64,000 bases of DNA from Bacteroidaceae bacterium (lineage in GTDB: Bacteria > Bacteroidota > Bacteroidia > Bacteroidales > Bacteroidaceae). The notes beneath the pieces were generated by a model. The model did no database searches and had not been told where the DNA came from. It saw only the letters and a list, made by a program, of their open reading frames with translations. Of this stretch, positions 23,203 to 34,300 are shown piece by piece. The stretch's first letter is position 1, and every line of letters starts with the position of its first letter. Location of the stretch: contig JAFYNL010000017.1 of assembly GCA_017548075.1 (NCBI GenBank), positions 37,277 through 101,276 on the forward strand. The letters run 5' to 3'. The translations under genes and the position numbers were made by a program.

Positions 23203-23796
23203 TTACCCCTGAATGATGGTTTCGATATACGAGAGAACTTCCTCTTTTCCCTGTTTTGTCTCGCTACTTGTAATGAAGTGTGGGGGCAATTCTTCCCATT
23301 GTTTCGAGAGTTCGCTCAAGTAGTGTTTGATGTTCCCAGCCAGTTTTCCCTTCGACAACTTATCGGCCTTTGTGAAGACAATACTGAAGGGAATCCCGTT
23401 TTCGCCAAGCCATTCTATGAACTCGAGGTCGATTCGTTGAGGCTCGTGACGAGCATCAATAAGCAGGAAGAGGTTCATCATCTGCTCCCTTCGAAGGATG
23501 TAACCCGTTATCATCCTTTGCAACTCTTCCCTTTGCTTCTGTCCTCTCTTTGCATAACCATAGCCTGGAAGGTCCACCAAATACCAGTTCTGATTGATAA
23601 GGAAATGGTTAATCAGGATGGTTTTGCCAGGAGTTGCAGACGTTTTGGCGAGATGCTCCCTTCCAGTCAGCATGTTGATGAGACTCGACTTACCAACATT
23701 ACTTCGCCCTATAAAAGCGAATTCCGGCAGTTCTCCAGCAGGACATTGGTCCACGCGAGCACTACTGATGGTATATTCGGCTGATTTTATGAGCAT
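23203..23796 (-). CDS. engB: YihA/EngB-family ribosome biogenesis GTPase
   Basis: 197 residues, normal for EngB (YsxC). This essential GTPase acts in assembly of the large ribosomal subunit. G1 is GRSNVGKSS (residues 30-38), the G2/switch region is SATPGKT, G3 is [10 protein letters not shown] and G4 is TKADK. All are intact. It lies 20 bases after the DUF3078 gene and appears to share its transcript. Its stop is 13 bases beyond array D. Confidence 0.95.
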   Translation of the reverse strand: MLIKSAEYTISSARVDQCPAGELPEFAFIGRSNVGKSSLINMLTGREHLAKTSATPGKTILINHFLINQNWYLVDLPGYGYAKRGQKQREELQRMITGYILRREQMMNLFLLIDARHEPQRIDLEFIEWLGENGIPFSIVFTKADKLSKGKLAGNIKHYLSELSKQWEELPPHFITSSETKQGKEEVLSYIETIIQG

Positions 23797-23816
23797 CTGA
23801 GGAAGGGTGAAAGTAT

Positions 23817-25154
23817 CTAGAAATTGTAGGTCAAGCCGAGACTAATCAGTTCCTTGAACATGAGATAAGTGCCGTCGTGTTTCTCTCCAGAACGATAATT
23901 CTTGTTACTATTATCGAAGCGAGGATAGAGATGAAGGTTCGCAGTAATGAGTTTCGTGACTGTGAAGTTGAAGTTATTCTCCCATTCCCAGATATGATAG
24001 TCAAAGTTGCTGAACCAATACATTCGGTTAACCCAGAGAATTTGCTTGCAGACCTGCCACTTTGTATTCAGGGTAATGTTGGGACCAAACGTGGTCTTCT
24101 GGTGCTTTCCTTCAGGTAAGCCGAAGTTCTTGACGAGGTCATCATCATTGACATACAGAATCTTCATGGCAAGAGGGGCTATGTTGAGTTGTCCTGTCAT
24201 AGGTCTCTTTTTGCCCCACTTTATTTCGTATTTCATACTGGGGGCAACCGTAACTTCAAGAGGAGACAGGAATTTCGAGGTGACCGTATTGGTATTTCTC
24301 TGGTAGTTGGGTGCTATCTGAGTCTGAAGAATTACCAAAAGAGAGTAGTACCAGTTCTTCCAAGCCTTGTAGCCGGCATTCGAAGTATAGCGAAGCAAGT
24401 TGTGGCTTGGGCGGAAGACGCGTAATGTATCGGTTCCTGTCGTTTGGAAACCCAGTTGAGCATCCAGCGTATTCTCCCAAGTTATCTTGCGCATGTCGTT
24501 ATAGTTGGCTCGCAAAGTGACGTCGAAGTTACCAGTCCAGTTGGTCTCACCACCTTTGTACCAGTTGTCCGAGATATAGTTTTGGGCAAACTGCAACGAA
24601 CTTGTACCCGAGTATTTCCAGAAGTTGGGACGACGAGTAATGACTTCAACAGGTTCGTCCACTTGCGGAAGCATAGAAGCAGCAGCAACCTTATCGGCCA
24701 GTTTGTCTGCAGTCTGAATTCTGTCATGAATGTCACTTCGAATCGCAACCTGTCCTAAAATGTCACTTTCAGTTTGTGTAACCAGTTGAGGTGCCCCAGC
24801 ATAAAGCGAAGATAGCATCTTTCGGGCTGCATAAAGGCGTTGCAACTGAAGGTCAGGACTTGAGGTATTTGTCTGACTTAGCGATTGATGAATCGAAGAA
24901 CTGTATAGAGCGGGCTGAGAAAGAATCTGATAATAATAAGGATTAGGGAAGGGAGATGCGGTAGATGAGTTCAAAGAGTCGCGTTCCTTCACCAGAGCCT
25001 CGAGCGCTTTCAGGTAGTTATGCAGCAAATGAGAGGAGTGGCCGAGAGAATCGGTAATCTCCTGTTCTGGCATAGTTTTTGTTTCTGCCTTTATAGAATG
25101 ACTGGCTCCAAAAGTCACCAGAATGAGAAAGAAAAGTATAGTTAAGCGCTTCAT
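23817..25154 (-). CDS. DUF3078 outer-membrane protein
   Basis: 445 residues from the ATG at 25154 (signal peptide MKRLTILFF to IKAE). The frame is open upstream but the promoter box lies there. Residues about 95-150 contain a serine/glutamine-rich helical segment. From about 180 ([25 protein letters not shown]) the sequence is a run of amphipathic strands ending [10 protein letters not shown], a beta-barrel signature. This matches the DUF3078 family, whose function is unknown. It is first in a two-gene unit with engB. No enzymatic motif is visible. Confidence 0.85.
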   Translation of the reverse strand: MKRLTILFFLILVTFGASHSIKAETKTMPEQEITDSLGHSSHLLHNYLKALEALVKERDSLNSSTASPFPNPYYYQILSQPALYSSSIHQSLSQTNTSSPDLQLQRLYAARKMLSSLYAGAPQLVTQTESDILGQVAIRSDIHDRIQTADKLADKVAAASMLPQVDEPVEVITRRPNFWKYSGTSSLQFAQNYISDNWYKGGETNWTGNFDVTLRANYNDMRKITWENTLDAQLGFQTTGTDTLRVFRPSHNLLRYTSNAGYKAWKNWYYSLLVILQTQIAPNYQRNTNTVTSKFLSPLEVTVAPSMKYEIKWGKKRPMTGQLNIAPLAMKILYVNDDDLVKNFGLPEGKHQKTTFGPNITLNTKWQVCKQILWVNRMYWFSNFDYHIWEWENNFNFTVTKLITANLHLYPRFDNSNKNYRSGEKHDGTYLMFKELISLGLTYNF

Positions 25155-25170
25155 TTGTTCTATTTTTGTG

Positions 25171-25178
25171 CAAAGATA
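25171..25178 (-). promoter_or_regulatory. -7 box of the DUF3078-engB unit
   Basis: TATCTTTG on the minus strand, 17 bases before the ATG at 25154. Confidence 0.6.
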
Positions 25179-25252
25179 GGACATTTAATCCATAAATCAT
25201 AGCTCAGAATTCATAATTCTTCTTTTTTAACTCTTAATTGCTAATTTTTTCG

Positions 25253-25260
25253 TAACTTTG
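25253..25260 (+). promoter_or_regulatory. -7 box of the yidC operon
   Basis: TAACTTTG, 22 bases before the yidC ATG. The DNA between this box and the divergent one holds AT-rich simple repeats of the ATTCATAATTC kind. Confidence 0.65.
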
Positions 25261-25282
25261 CGCCCAAAATGAATTAACGAAT

Positions 25283-27139
25283 ATGGATAAAAACACAATT
25301 ACGGGATTTATTCTCATCGCCCTCGTTGTTATTGGCTTCAGTTGGTATAGTCAACCCAGCCGCGAAGAGTTGGAGGCGATGGCCAAACAAGATAGTATTG
25401 CTGCCGTAGCTAAGCAAAAGCAGGAAGAAACAGAGAAGGCTAAGGTCGTTGAGGCAGAAGTGGTGCCTCAAGCACAAGATAGTAGTGCACTCTTTTTCTC
25501 GCAACTTGGTGGCGAAGAGCAGCGTGTCGTCTTACATAATAATAAGGTAAAGATTGGCATCAACAGTAAAGGTGCCGTCGTAGAGGATGCTGAGATTATC
25601 GGTTACAAGAGCCGTCGCAGAGATGGTGACGTCATGATTCTTGGCAAAGAAGACGCTTCTATGAAGTTCACTCTGCCTCTCAAACAGGAGAATCTTTGCC
25701 TGACCGACCTCAGTTTCAATATTACGGAACAGACCGACTCGAGCGTCACCTTCGCAGTAGAGCAGGAAGGCAAGCAGTTGCAGGTAATCTACTCGCTTCG
25801 TCCAGAGTCTTATATGCTCGATATGGACATAGTTTGCGAGGGCTTGGAAGGTCTGACGATGCCTGGCCAAAGCAACCTCCTTATCGATTGGAACGCTCGA
25901 ATTCTTCAACAGGAAAAGGGTAGGGACTTCGAGAATCGTTATAGCTCTCTCACTTATAAGCGCCAAGGAAAGGGTGTGAAGAAGCTTAGCGAGATGAAGG
26001 ACGAAAGCAAAGAACCGGAAGAAGCCCTCGAATGGGTTGCCTTCAAGAACCAGTTCTTTAGCGCAGTTCTCATTAGTGAAAAGCCGATGACTCAGGCTTC
26101 GCTCTCTACAGAACAACTTAAAGATGAGGAAGATTACCTGAAGGCTTATCAGGCTTCTGCACAGATTCCGTTCGACGCAACAGGCAAAGAACCCACTCAT
26201 CTGCAGATGTATCTGGGTCCGAACGACTTCCATATCCTCAAGGCACACAGCAAGATGACGGCTTACGGCTCGGATGCCGACCTCGACGAACTCGTTTATC
26301 TTGGTTGGTCGTTCTTCCGTTTCATCAATCGTTGGTCAATCCTCTACATCTTCGACTGGCTCAAAGCCTTCGGTTTGCCGATGGGTATTGTCCTTCTTCT
26401 GCTGACAGTCATCATCAAAGTGCTTGTCTTCCCAACTCAGAAGAAGAGTTTCATGAGTAGCGCAAAGATGCGTGTCCTCAAGCCGAAGATTGATGAACTC
26501 TCAAAGCAATATCCCAATCCCGATCAGGCTATGCAGAAGCAACAGGCAATGATGCAAATCTATAGCCAGTACGGAGTTAGTCCTATGGGTGGCTGCCTGC
26601 CGATGCTCATACAGATGCCTATCTGGATAGCGATGTTCAACTTCATTCCTAATGCCATAGATTTGCGAGGTGAAAGCTTCCTTTGGGCAGATGACTTGAG
26701 TGCTTATGACGACCTTATCCGTTGGGGAAAGAACATTTGGCTTATCGGCAACCACTTGAGCATCTTCTGTTTGCTCTTTAGCTTGACCAATATCATCAAT
26801 ACTTGGATATCGATGAGGCAGCAGCAAAACCAGTTCACAGGCGATCAGGCTCAGCAAATGAAGATGATGCAATGGATGATGTACCTCATGCCTTTGATGT
26901 TCTTCTTCTGGTTCAATAACTACTCAAGCGGTTTGAGCTACTTCTATTTCATCTCTGGTTTGCTCAATATCGTTACGATGTGGTACCTCCGATGGAAGAC
27001 TGACGACAAGAAACTCCTTGCTGGTCTGGAGTCTTATCGCGAGCAACATAAGAACGATCCCAAGAAGTCTTCAGGTCTCCAAGCACGCCTCGAGGCTCTC
27101 CAAAAGATGCAGCAGGAACAGGCGAACCGCAGAAAGTAA
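25283..27139 (+). CDS. yidC: Membrane protein insertase YidC
   Basis: 618 residues, the Gram-negative long form. An N-terminal anchor helix (ITGFILIALVVIGFSWYSQ) is followed by the large periplasmic domain (about 60-340). The C-terminal insertase core (about 360-580) includes the MGGCLPMLIQMPIWIAMFNF region, whose positive cytoplasmic groove inserts membrane proteins alone or with SecYEG. The lysine/arginine-rich tail (LQKMQQEQANRRK) fits ribosome contact. It starts a three-gene plus-strand unit with an S9 peptidase 18 bases later. All expected parts are present. Confidence 0.95.
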   Translation: MDKNTITGFILIALVVIGFSWYSQPSREELEAMAKQDSIAAVAKQKQEETEKAKVVEAEVVPQAQDSSALFFSQLGGEEQRVVLHNNKVKIGINSKGAVVEDAEIIGYKSRRRDGDVMILGKEDASMKFTLPLKQENLCLTDLSFNITEQTDSSVTFAVEQEGKQLQVIYSLRPESYMLDMDIVCEGLEGLTMPGQSNLLIDWNARILQQEKGRDFENRYSSLTYKRQGKGVKKLSEMKDESKEPEEALEWVAFKNQFFSAVLISEKPMTQASLSTEQLKDEEDYLKAYQASAQIPFDATGKEPTHLQMYLGPNDFHILKAHSKMTAYGSDADLDELVYLGWSFFRFINRWSILYIFDWLKAFGLPMGIVLLLLTVIIKVLVFPTQKKSFMSSAKMRVLKPKIDELSKQYPNPDQAMQKQQAMMQIYSQYGVSPMGGCLPMLIQMPIWIAMFNFIPNAIDLRGESFLWADDLSAYDDLIRWGKNIWLIGNHLSIFCLLFSLTNIINTWISMRQQQNQFTGDQAQQMKMMQWMMYLMPLMFFFWFNNYSSGLSYFYFISGLLNIVTMWYLRWKTDDKKLLAGLESYREQHKNDPKKSSGLQARLEALQKMQQEQANRRK

Positions 27140-27157
27140 ACAAGAAAAACAGCAGAA

Positions 27158-29368
27158 ATGAAAAAGATACTAACGATTATGGCAGCGGCTCTATTGTGTG
27201 CGGCATGCGGCACACAGAAGGAAAGCGACAAGGTTAACATAGAAAAGCAAACCATTCAACTCGAAGGGGATCTGATGACGCCTGAAGCTCTTTGGGCAAT
27301 GAGCCGCATTAGTGGCTATCAGGCCTCACCCGACGGAGAGCACATTGTCTTCCAAATGGGCTATTACAGCGTGGCTGAGAACAAAAGTCATCAGGTTCTT
27401 TGGATGATGAATGCTGATGGCAGCGAGCAAAAGCAGCTGACAGAAGACGCCGAGAACGAGACCGATGCGCAATGGTTGGACAATGAAACCATCGCTTTCC
27501 TCAGGGAAGGTGAGGTCTGGAAAATGAGCTTGAATGGCAACAAACGCAAGCAACTGACCAAGACAGACGGCCAGGTAGAGGGCTTTATGTTTTCTCCAGA
27601 TGGCAAGAAAGCCATTCTCTTGAAGAGTATCGACTTTAATGAAATCATTGAGAAGAAGCCCGAGGACCTTCCCAAAACTACTGGTCGTGTGATAAACGAC
27701 TTGATGTATCGTCATTGGGACCACTTTGTGGAAAGCATCCAGCATCCCTTCGTCCTCGACCTCGAAACGGGTGAGGAGTTCGACATCCTTGAAGGCGAAC
27801 CCTTCGAATGCCCGATGGAACCCTTTGGCGGCATTGAGCAACTGGCTTGGAGTCCTGACTCGAAGTACATCGCCTTTACTTGTCGCTGCAAGACTGGCTT
27901 GGAGTACAGTATCTCAACCGACTCTGACATTTTCCTTTATGAAGTTGAAGCTCGCGACCTCAACAACTTTGAACATACAAAGAACCTATGCAAACCGTTC
28001 CACGAGTTTGGCATTCAGCCTTGTGACGCAATGGCTTATCATGGGGACGGAAAGCAACTGAACCCCACCAAGACACTCAAAGACCAGGCTATCAATGAGA
28101 AGGAGAAGCACGAGAACGTCGGCTACGACGTTAATCCGAAGTTTTCTCCCGACGGACGCTATGTGGCTTGGCTCTCGATGGAGCGTGACGGTTATGAAAG
28201 TGACCGCCAGCGTCTCTGCATTTTTGACTTGAAGGAGAATACGAAGACCTATGTTACGGAGTCGCTCGACTCCAGTGTTGATGACTATTGTTGGGCACCT
28301 GACTCGCGTACATTATATTTTATAGCTGTTTGGCACGCACAGGAGAACCTATACAAGACCAACCTCGAGGGAGAGGTTAAGCAACTCTCTGACGACTGGG
28401 CTGACTTTGGTTCTTTGCAGATGCTCAGTGATAAAACGCTTGTTGCAGAACGTCATAGCTTCACGGAACCTGCAGACCTTTATGTCGTTAATCCTGGCGA
28501 CAGTATTGCCGACACACAGATAAAGCAGATTACCGAAGTGAATAAGGACATCCTCGACCAGCTTGCAAAGCCCAGCATCGAACAGCGTTGGACAAAGACA
28601 ACCGATGGTAAGGAGATGCTTTACTGGGTTATTCAGCCTCCTCACTTTGACCCCTCGAAGAAATATCCCACGTTGCTCTTCTGCGAAGGCGGTCCTCAGA
28701 GTGCCGTTTCGCAGTTCTGGAGCTATCGTTGGAACTTTATGATTATGGCCTCGCAGGGTTATGTGGTGATTGCTCCGAATCGTCGTGGCGTGCCTGGCTT
28801 CGGGCAAGAGTGGCTCGAGGAAATCAGCGGAGATTGGACTGGACAATGTATGAAAGACTATCTTTCTGCGATTGATGATGCCGTAGAGAATCTTCCGTAT
28901 GTTGATAAGGATCGTCTTGGTGCCGTCGGAGCCTCGTTTGGTGGCTTCTCAGTTTACTATCTTGCAGGTCATCACGATGGACGCTTCAAGTGTTTCATTG
29001 CGCATGATGGTTCCTTCAACCTCGAGGCAATGTACACAGAGACTGAGGAAAACTGGTTCTCCAACTGGGAGTACGACGATGCTTACTGGAATAAAGACCA
29101 GACCGCTCGTGCCCGTAAGACCTACGAGAACAGTCCTCATCGATTCGTCGACAAGTGGGATACGCCCATCCTTTGCATTCATGGCGAGAAGGATTATCGT
29201 ATCTGTGCGACTCAAGGAATGAGTGCTTTCAATGCAGCAAGAATGCGAGGTATCGAAGCGCAACTGCTTCTCTTCCCAGACGAAAACCATTGGGTGCTCA
29301 AACCACAAAACGGAATCTTGTGGCAGAGGACTTATTTCGCTTGGCTCGACAAGTGGCTGAAGAAGTAA
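27158..29368 (+). CDS. S9-family prolyl oligopeptidase-like peptidase (lipoprotein)
   Basis: 736 residues. It begins with a lipoprotein signal (MAAALLCAACGTQ). The first about 480 residues form a beta-propeller with WD40-like blades (AWSPDSKYIAF, KFSPDGRYVAW). The C-terminal alpha/beta-hydrolase carries S593 in VGASFGGFS, D679 in HGEKDYRI and H711 in DENHWVL, a complete triad. This is the DPP-type S9 architecture, and it resembles DPP5-like periplasmic dipeptidyl-peptidases of Bacteroidota that release dipeptides for amino-acid use. Cleavage preference cannot be read directly. It is in an operon with yidC and an MFS carrier, which may import the products. Confidence 0.9.
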   Translation: MKKILTIMAAALLCAACGTQKESDKVNIEKQTIQLEGDLMTPEALWAMSRISGYQASPDGEHIVFQMGYYSVAENKSHQVLWMMNADGSEQKQLTEDAENETDAQWLDNETIAFLREGEVWKMSLNGNKRKQLTKTDGQVEGFMFSPDGKKAILLKSIDFNEIIEKKPEDLPKTTGRVINDLMYRHWDHFVESIQHPFVLDLETGEEFDILEGEPFECPMEPFGGIEQLAWSPDSKYIAFTCRCKTGLEYSISTDSDIFLYEVEARDLNNFEHTKNLCKPFHEFGIQPCDAMAYHGDGKQLNPTKTLKDQAINEKEKHENVGYDVNPKFSPDGRYVAWLSMERDGYESDRQRLCIFDLKENTKTYVTESLDSSVDDYCWAPDSRTLYFIAVWHAQENLYKTNLEGEVKQLSDDWADFGSLQMLSDKTLVAERHSFTEPADLYVVNPGDSIADTQIKQITEVNKDILDQLAKPSIEQRWTKTTDGKEMLYWVIQPPHFDPSKKYPTLLFCEGGPQSAVSQFWSYRWNFMIMASQGYVVIAPNRRGVPGFGQEWLEEISGDWTGQCMKDYLSAIDDAVENLPYVDKDRLGAVGASFGGFSVYYLAGHHDGRFKCFIAHDGSFNLEAMYTETEENWFSNWEYDDAYWNKDQTARARKTYENSPHRFVDKWDTPILCIHGEKDYRICATQGMSAFNAARMRGIEAQLLLFPDENHWVLKPQNGILWQRTYFAWLDKWLKK

Positions 29369-29411
29369 TCCGACCTAAGAAAATAACGAAATAACACAAT
29401 AACAACATATT

Positions 29412-31031
29412 ATGACACAAGCAATTCAAAAGACTTTGCGCGATAGTGCCGGAATGCGCTGGACCGCTCTTCTGCTCTTGGCTCTAGCCATGTTCTGCAG
29501 TTACATTTTCATGGACATTCTATCTCCCATTAAAGACCTGATGCAAGAGACACGTGGATGGGATTCTACAGCCTTTGGAACGATGCAAGGCTCCGAGGTC
29601 TTCCTCAATGTCTTTGCTTTCTTCCTCATCTTCGCAGGCATCATTCTCGACAAGATGGGCGTGCGTTTCACGATGATTCTCTCAGCCGCAGTAATGCTTA
29701 TAGGCGCTTGTATCAAGTGGTACGCCGTTGATGAGGCTTTCGTGGGTACAGGCTTGGCAACTTGGTTCACCAATCATCTGAATTACATTCCTGTGTTTGA
29801 CGAACTCGGAGTGTCGCCTTTCTATGAAGGAATGCCTGCTTCTGCTAAGTTCGCAGCCTGCGGATTCATGATATTCGGATGTGGTGTGGAAATGGCCGGA
29901 ATTACTGTCAGTCGAGGTATCGTCAAGTGGTTCAAGGGAAGAGAAATGGCTTTGGCAATGGGTTCGGAGATGGCTTTGGCTCGTCTTGGCGTTGCAACTT
30001 GCATGATTTTCTCACCCTTCTTTGCTCGTTTAGGAGGTCAGGTAAGTGTTTCTCGCTCAGTTGCTTTTGGCGTAGTGCTGATGTGCATTGCCCTCATCAT
30101 GAGTATCGTTTACTTCTTTATGGACAGAAAACTCGACTCGCAAACTGGTGAGGCAGAGGAGAAAGACGATCCCTTCAAGATTAGCGACTTGGGACAAATC
30201 CTCACTTCAAGCGGTTTCTGGCTTGTTGCCCTGCTTTGCGTGCTCTATTATAGCGCAATCTTCCCCTTCCAGAAGTATGCCGTAAACATGCTCCAATGCA
30301 ACCTCACACTTGTGGCTCCTGATGCAAATTCGTTCTGGGCAAAGCCTGATGTGACCATTATTCAGTACATCATCATGCTTTTTGTTGCGGCAACTGGCTT
30401 CGCAAGCAACTTCCAGAAGAAGGCAGGAGCGAAGTATGGTTTGCTGGGAATTAGCATCTTGGCGCTCATTACCTATTGTTATATGGGTTATATGAGGCAG
30501 TCTGCTGAGAGCATTTTCGCAGTCTTCCCACTCCTGGCCGTACTTATCACACCTATTTTGGGCAGTTATGTCGACCACAAAGGAAAGGCAGCCACAATGC
30601 TGATTCTGGGTTCGTTATTGCTCATATTCTGTCACCTGACTTTCGCTTTCGTGTTGCCAATGTTCAAGGGCTCAGCCATTGGAGGTATCGCGATTGCTTA
30701 CGTCACCATCCTTGTGCTGGGTTCCAGCTTCTCGCTCGTGCCTGCAAGTCTGTGGCCAAGCGTGCCTAAGTTGGTGGATGCTAAGGTGATAGGCTCTGCT
30801 TATGCACTCATCTTCTGGATTCAGAACATAGGTCTTTGGCTCTTCCCATTGCTTATCGGCAAGGTTTTGGACAAGACTAATCCTGGAGTTGACGACCCGA
30901 CCAAGTTCGATTATACTGCTCCGTTAGTAATGTTGGCTTGTCTGGGAGTCGCAGCCCTCTTGCTTGGCTTCGTCCTGAAAGTCGTTGACAAGAAGAAAGG
31001 ACTGGGTCTTGAGGAGCCGAATATCAAGTAG
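29412..31031 (+). CDS. MFS transporter
   Basis: 539 residues with 12 or more predicted membrane helices. The MFS motif-A-like loop between helices 2 and 3 reads GIILDKMGVRFTM. The large loops (about residues 95-140 and 290-315) are typical of the Bacteroidota MFS group that follows yidC and S9 genes. It lies 43 bases after the peptidase stop, on the same strand. Peptide or amino-acid uptake would suit the context, but the substrate is unknown. Array E follows. Confidence 0.85.
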   Translation: MTQAIQKTLRDSAGMRWTALLLLALAMFCSYIFMDILSPIKDLMQETRGWDSTAFGTMQGSEVFLNVFAFFLIFAGIILDKMGVRFTMILSAAVMLIGACIKWYAVDEAFVGTGLATWFTNHLNYIPVFDELGVSPFYEGMPASAKFAACGFMIFGCGVEMAGITVSRGIVKWFKGREMALAMGSEMALARLGVATCMIFSPFFARLGGQVSVSRSVAFGVVLMCIALIMSIVYFFMDRKLDSQTGEAEEKDDPFKISDLGQILTSSGFWLVALLCVLYYSAIFPFQKYAVNMLQCNLTLVAPDANSFWAKPDVTIIQYIIMLFVAATGFASNFQKKAGAKYGLLGISILALITYCYMGYMRQSAESIFAVFPLLAVLITPILGSYVDHKGKAATMLILGSLLLIFCHLTFAFVLPMFKGSAIGGIAIAYVTILVLGSSFSLVPASLWPSVPKLVDAKVIGSAYALIFWIQNIGLWLFPLLIGKVLDKTNPGVDDPTKFDYTAPLVMLACLGVAALLLGFVLKVVDKKKGLGLEEPNIK

Positions 31032-31086
31032 AAAAGGGCGATTTACTAAGTGGTTGATTTTCAGGCAATGAGTTAAGCCTGAAAAC
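31032..31086. other. Post-MFS gap with a perfect inverted repeat
   Basis: TTTTCAGGC (31058-31066) and GCCTGAAAA (31077-31085) form a perfect 9-bp stem around a 10-base loop, directly before array E. There is no T-tract, so it is not a classical terminator. A weaker version of the same sequence precedes array F. Confidence 0.6.
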
Positions 31087-31196
31087 AACCCTAGTGAAGT
31101 TGCCAAAGTTAACGTGTTACGTTGGCGATTTTAACGTGTTACGTTTGCAATCTTAACGTGTTATGTTTGCCAACGACCCTAGTTAAGTTTTCCGAC
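31087..31196 (+). repeat. 22-bp tandem array E (5 exact-length units)
   Basis: Units start at 31087, 31109, 31131, 31153 and 31175. The three central units begin TTAACGTGTTA[CT]GTT. Both outer units contain ACCCTAG. It lies between two genes of the same orientation, together with the promoter at 31302. The remaining DNA of this gap (31197-31300) shows nothing else. Confidence 0.92.
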
Positions 31197-31301
31197 TTGA
31201 TTCGTCACAATTGAAAAAGGAATAGTAGAGAAGAATCATCAGATAGTGGACCTAAGTGTAAGAAAAATGCATAAAATGCTTGGGATTCGGTTAAAAAAGA
31301 G

Positions 31302-31309
31302 TATTTTTG
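31302..31309 (+). promoter_or_regulatory. -7 box of the CotH-protein gene
   Basis: TATTTTTG, 31 bases before the ATG at 31341. Confidence 0.55.
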
Positions 31310-31340
31310 CAGAGGCTTAGGCCCAATATCAACCTTTCAG

Positions 31341-34300
31341 ATGAATCGCAAGATCCTTTCGATACTCGCTTTATGGTGTTTTGCAGCTTTCAGTTTGAGG
31401 GCTGCAACTACCGATGTTTCCCAGTTGGTGATAAACGAAATCCAAGTGGCAAATATCGATATGTTCATCGATCCTTCTTTCAATTATGGAGGTTGGATAG
31501 AGTTTTATAATCCCACAGATGTTTCCGTCAGCCTTCGAGGAGCCTTTATAAGCGACAATCCTTCCAATCCGCGACGCTTTCGCCTGTCTACTAGTTTGAG
31601 TTTCGTCCCTGCTCATGGTTATAAAGTCATATGGTTTGGGCATTATGATACAGGCAACAAATACAGTTCTACAGCCAATACGCAAGTGGACTTTAAGTTG
31701 GATTATGAAGGCGGAACCATCTGTCTTGCAGATTCAAAGGAGCAGTATCATTTGTCGCAGTCCTATCCTCCTGCTAAGCCGAGATGTAGTTATGCTCGTA
31801 CAACGGATGGCGGAAACGAGTGGCGTTGGTGTGCCACACCTACTCTAGAAGCCTCGAACGAAGGGAGCATGTTTGCTGATAAGGAATTGCAGGCTCCTGT
31901 TATAGATGTCGATAGCAAAGTGTTTACTTCAGGTTTCTCCGTTCATGTCGAGATTCCTGAAGGTGCTACATTATATTATACGACTGACGGAAGCACCCCA
32001 ACTCTTTCGAGCGACTCGAGTAGTGATGGCGAGTTTTATGTAGACGAAGTGACGACAATATATCGATTCCGTCTGTTCAAAGAAGGTTATCTCCCCAGTC
32101 CTGTAGTTACCCGATCATACATCTACAATGATCGTGGGTACTATCTGCCTGTCGTATCCGTTGTGACTGATGCTAAGAACCTTTATGATAGTAAGATTGG
32201 TGCTTACACAGACGGCACAAATGGAATCTCAGGCAATGGTGTAAGTTATTCCACCAACAAGAATCGTGAATGGGAGCGCCCTGTAAACTTCGACTATCTT
32301 GTGCCTGAAGAGAACGACGAAACTGGAGATTCGTATAAAATGGCGCTGAATCAGGAGTGCGACTTCGAAGTGGCTGGTGGATGGAGCCGCAACCTATTTG
32401 CTCCAAATTCCTCGTTCCGTCTTAAGGGACACAAGTACTATTATGGCAAGAACTTTCTTCCTTATTCTTTCTTTAAGGGCAAGCCTTACATAAAGAGCAA
32501 AGCCATTGTGGTTCGTAATGGAGGTAACGATGGTTATGGTCGAATAAAAGATGCAGCCACACACCAAATCATGCTTCGAAGCGGATTGTATGTGGATTGC
32601 CAGGAATATCAGCCTGTTCATGTTTTTATCAATGGTGTATTCCAATTCACATATAACCTGCGCGAGCCCAGCAACAAGCATCATGGCTATGCCAACTATG
32701 GTATGGATACCGATGAAATGGACCAGTTTGAGATTAACGGCAGTGTAGGTTACGAACAGAAAGAAGGCGACAATCAGGCTTTTAATCAGTGGATGACGCT
32801 AGCAACACAGTTGGGTGTCAGTCCTACAAACACATCTCTCTACGACCAGATTTGCGAGTTGGTGGACATCGATGAGTATTGCAACTATATGGCTGCAGAG
32901 TGCTATATAGGAAGTACTGACTGGCTGACTAACAGTAATAACGTCAAAGGTTACCGTGATCGCAATGACGGCAAGTTCCATCTCATTTGTCTGGACCTCG
33001 ATGCAGCCTTTAGTTCTTCGTCAATGTTAGGAAGTCTGGAAGGCAGTCTCAGCGATTCTCGATATAGTACGGGCAAGAATTTCCTCATCGACATCTTCTT
33101 GAAGATGCTGAAGTACGAGCCTTTCAAGAAACGTTTTATTGATGCTTTCTGTCTGGTTGACGGCAGTGTTTTCGAGACAGAACGTTGCCGACAGATTATC
33201 ACAGAGATGAGGAATTACAAATACAACGCTCATGCAATGGAAGGCTCTGCCGGTTCTTTGAATTCTTCGAGCAATTGGCTCATCAATGCTATCAGTGGTG
33301 GGCATAGTTCTCGAATGAGTCATCTCAGCAGTTACTTCAACCTAAAGAATCCTATCAAAGTAGAGTTGAGCAGTAATATTGATGGAGCAACTATCTTGGC
33401 AAATGGTCAAGAAGTGCCGACAGGCTGTTTTAAGGGCTCGCTCTATACACCTATGGTTCTTACTGCAAAGGCTCCTGCAGGCTATCGTTTCATGGGATGG
33501 CAACAAGTTGGGGACGGCAATGTAAGTTCCAGCATCAATGTCTTTGATACAAACGACACTTGGGACTACTATGATCAGGGTTCTCTTGATGGCCAGACTT
33601 GGAAGGTTTTGTCCTACAATCTCTCGTCTTGGAATACGGGAAATGCACCTTTTGGCTACGGCAATGTGGGTATAAACGGCTCTGCTGACTACCAGACCAC
33701 ACTCGATTATGGTAATGATGCCAATAATAAACGCCCCACATATTACTTCCGCAAGACTGTCGAATTGGAGAATGCACCAGAAGATAAGGACACTTATTTG
33801 CTTAGATGTTATGTGGATGATGGTTGTGTCGTCTATGTTAACGGTCATGAACAGGGGCGATATCTTATGCCAGAAGGTACAATTACCTACGAGACATTCT
33901 CTACTTCTTATGCTTCTACAACGGCAGGATATTGCGAGTTCGTTTTGGACAATAAGTGGCTTCGAAAGGGAGCAAATGTAATTGCGGTTGAAGTTCACAA
34001 TACTCATGAACATTCTTCGGACATTTATTGGACAGCAGAACTGAGACATGATGAGTTGAACGTTGACGTTGAATTGTCCAAACAACCAGAGTGGGACTTG
34101 AGCGACTATGCCGGCATGAACTTGTCGAAAGTGATGGCAGTCTATGAGCCTATACCTGAAACCCAACTGATGGAGAATCTCGCTTTCCCACTTAGGCTTA
34201 ATGAGTTGTCGGCAAGCAATAGCATCTTTATCAACGACCACAACAAGAAGAATGACTGGTTCGAGTTGTATAACCCAACAGATACAGATTTGGATGCAGC

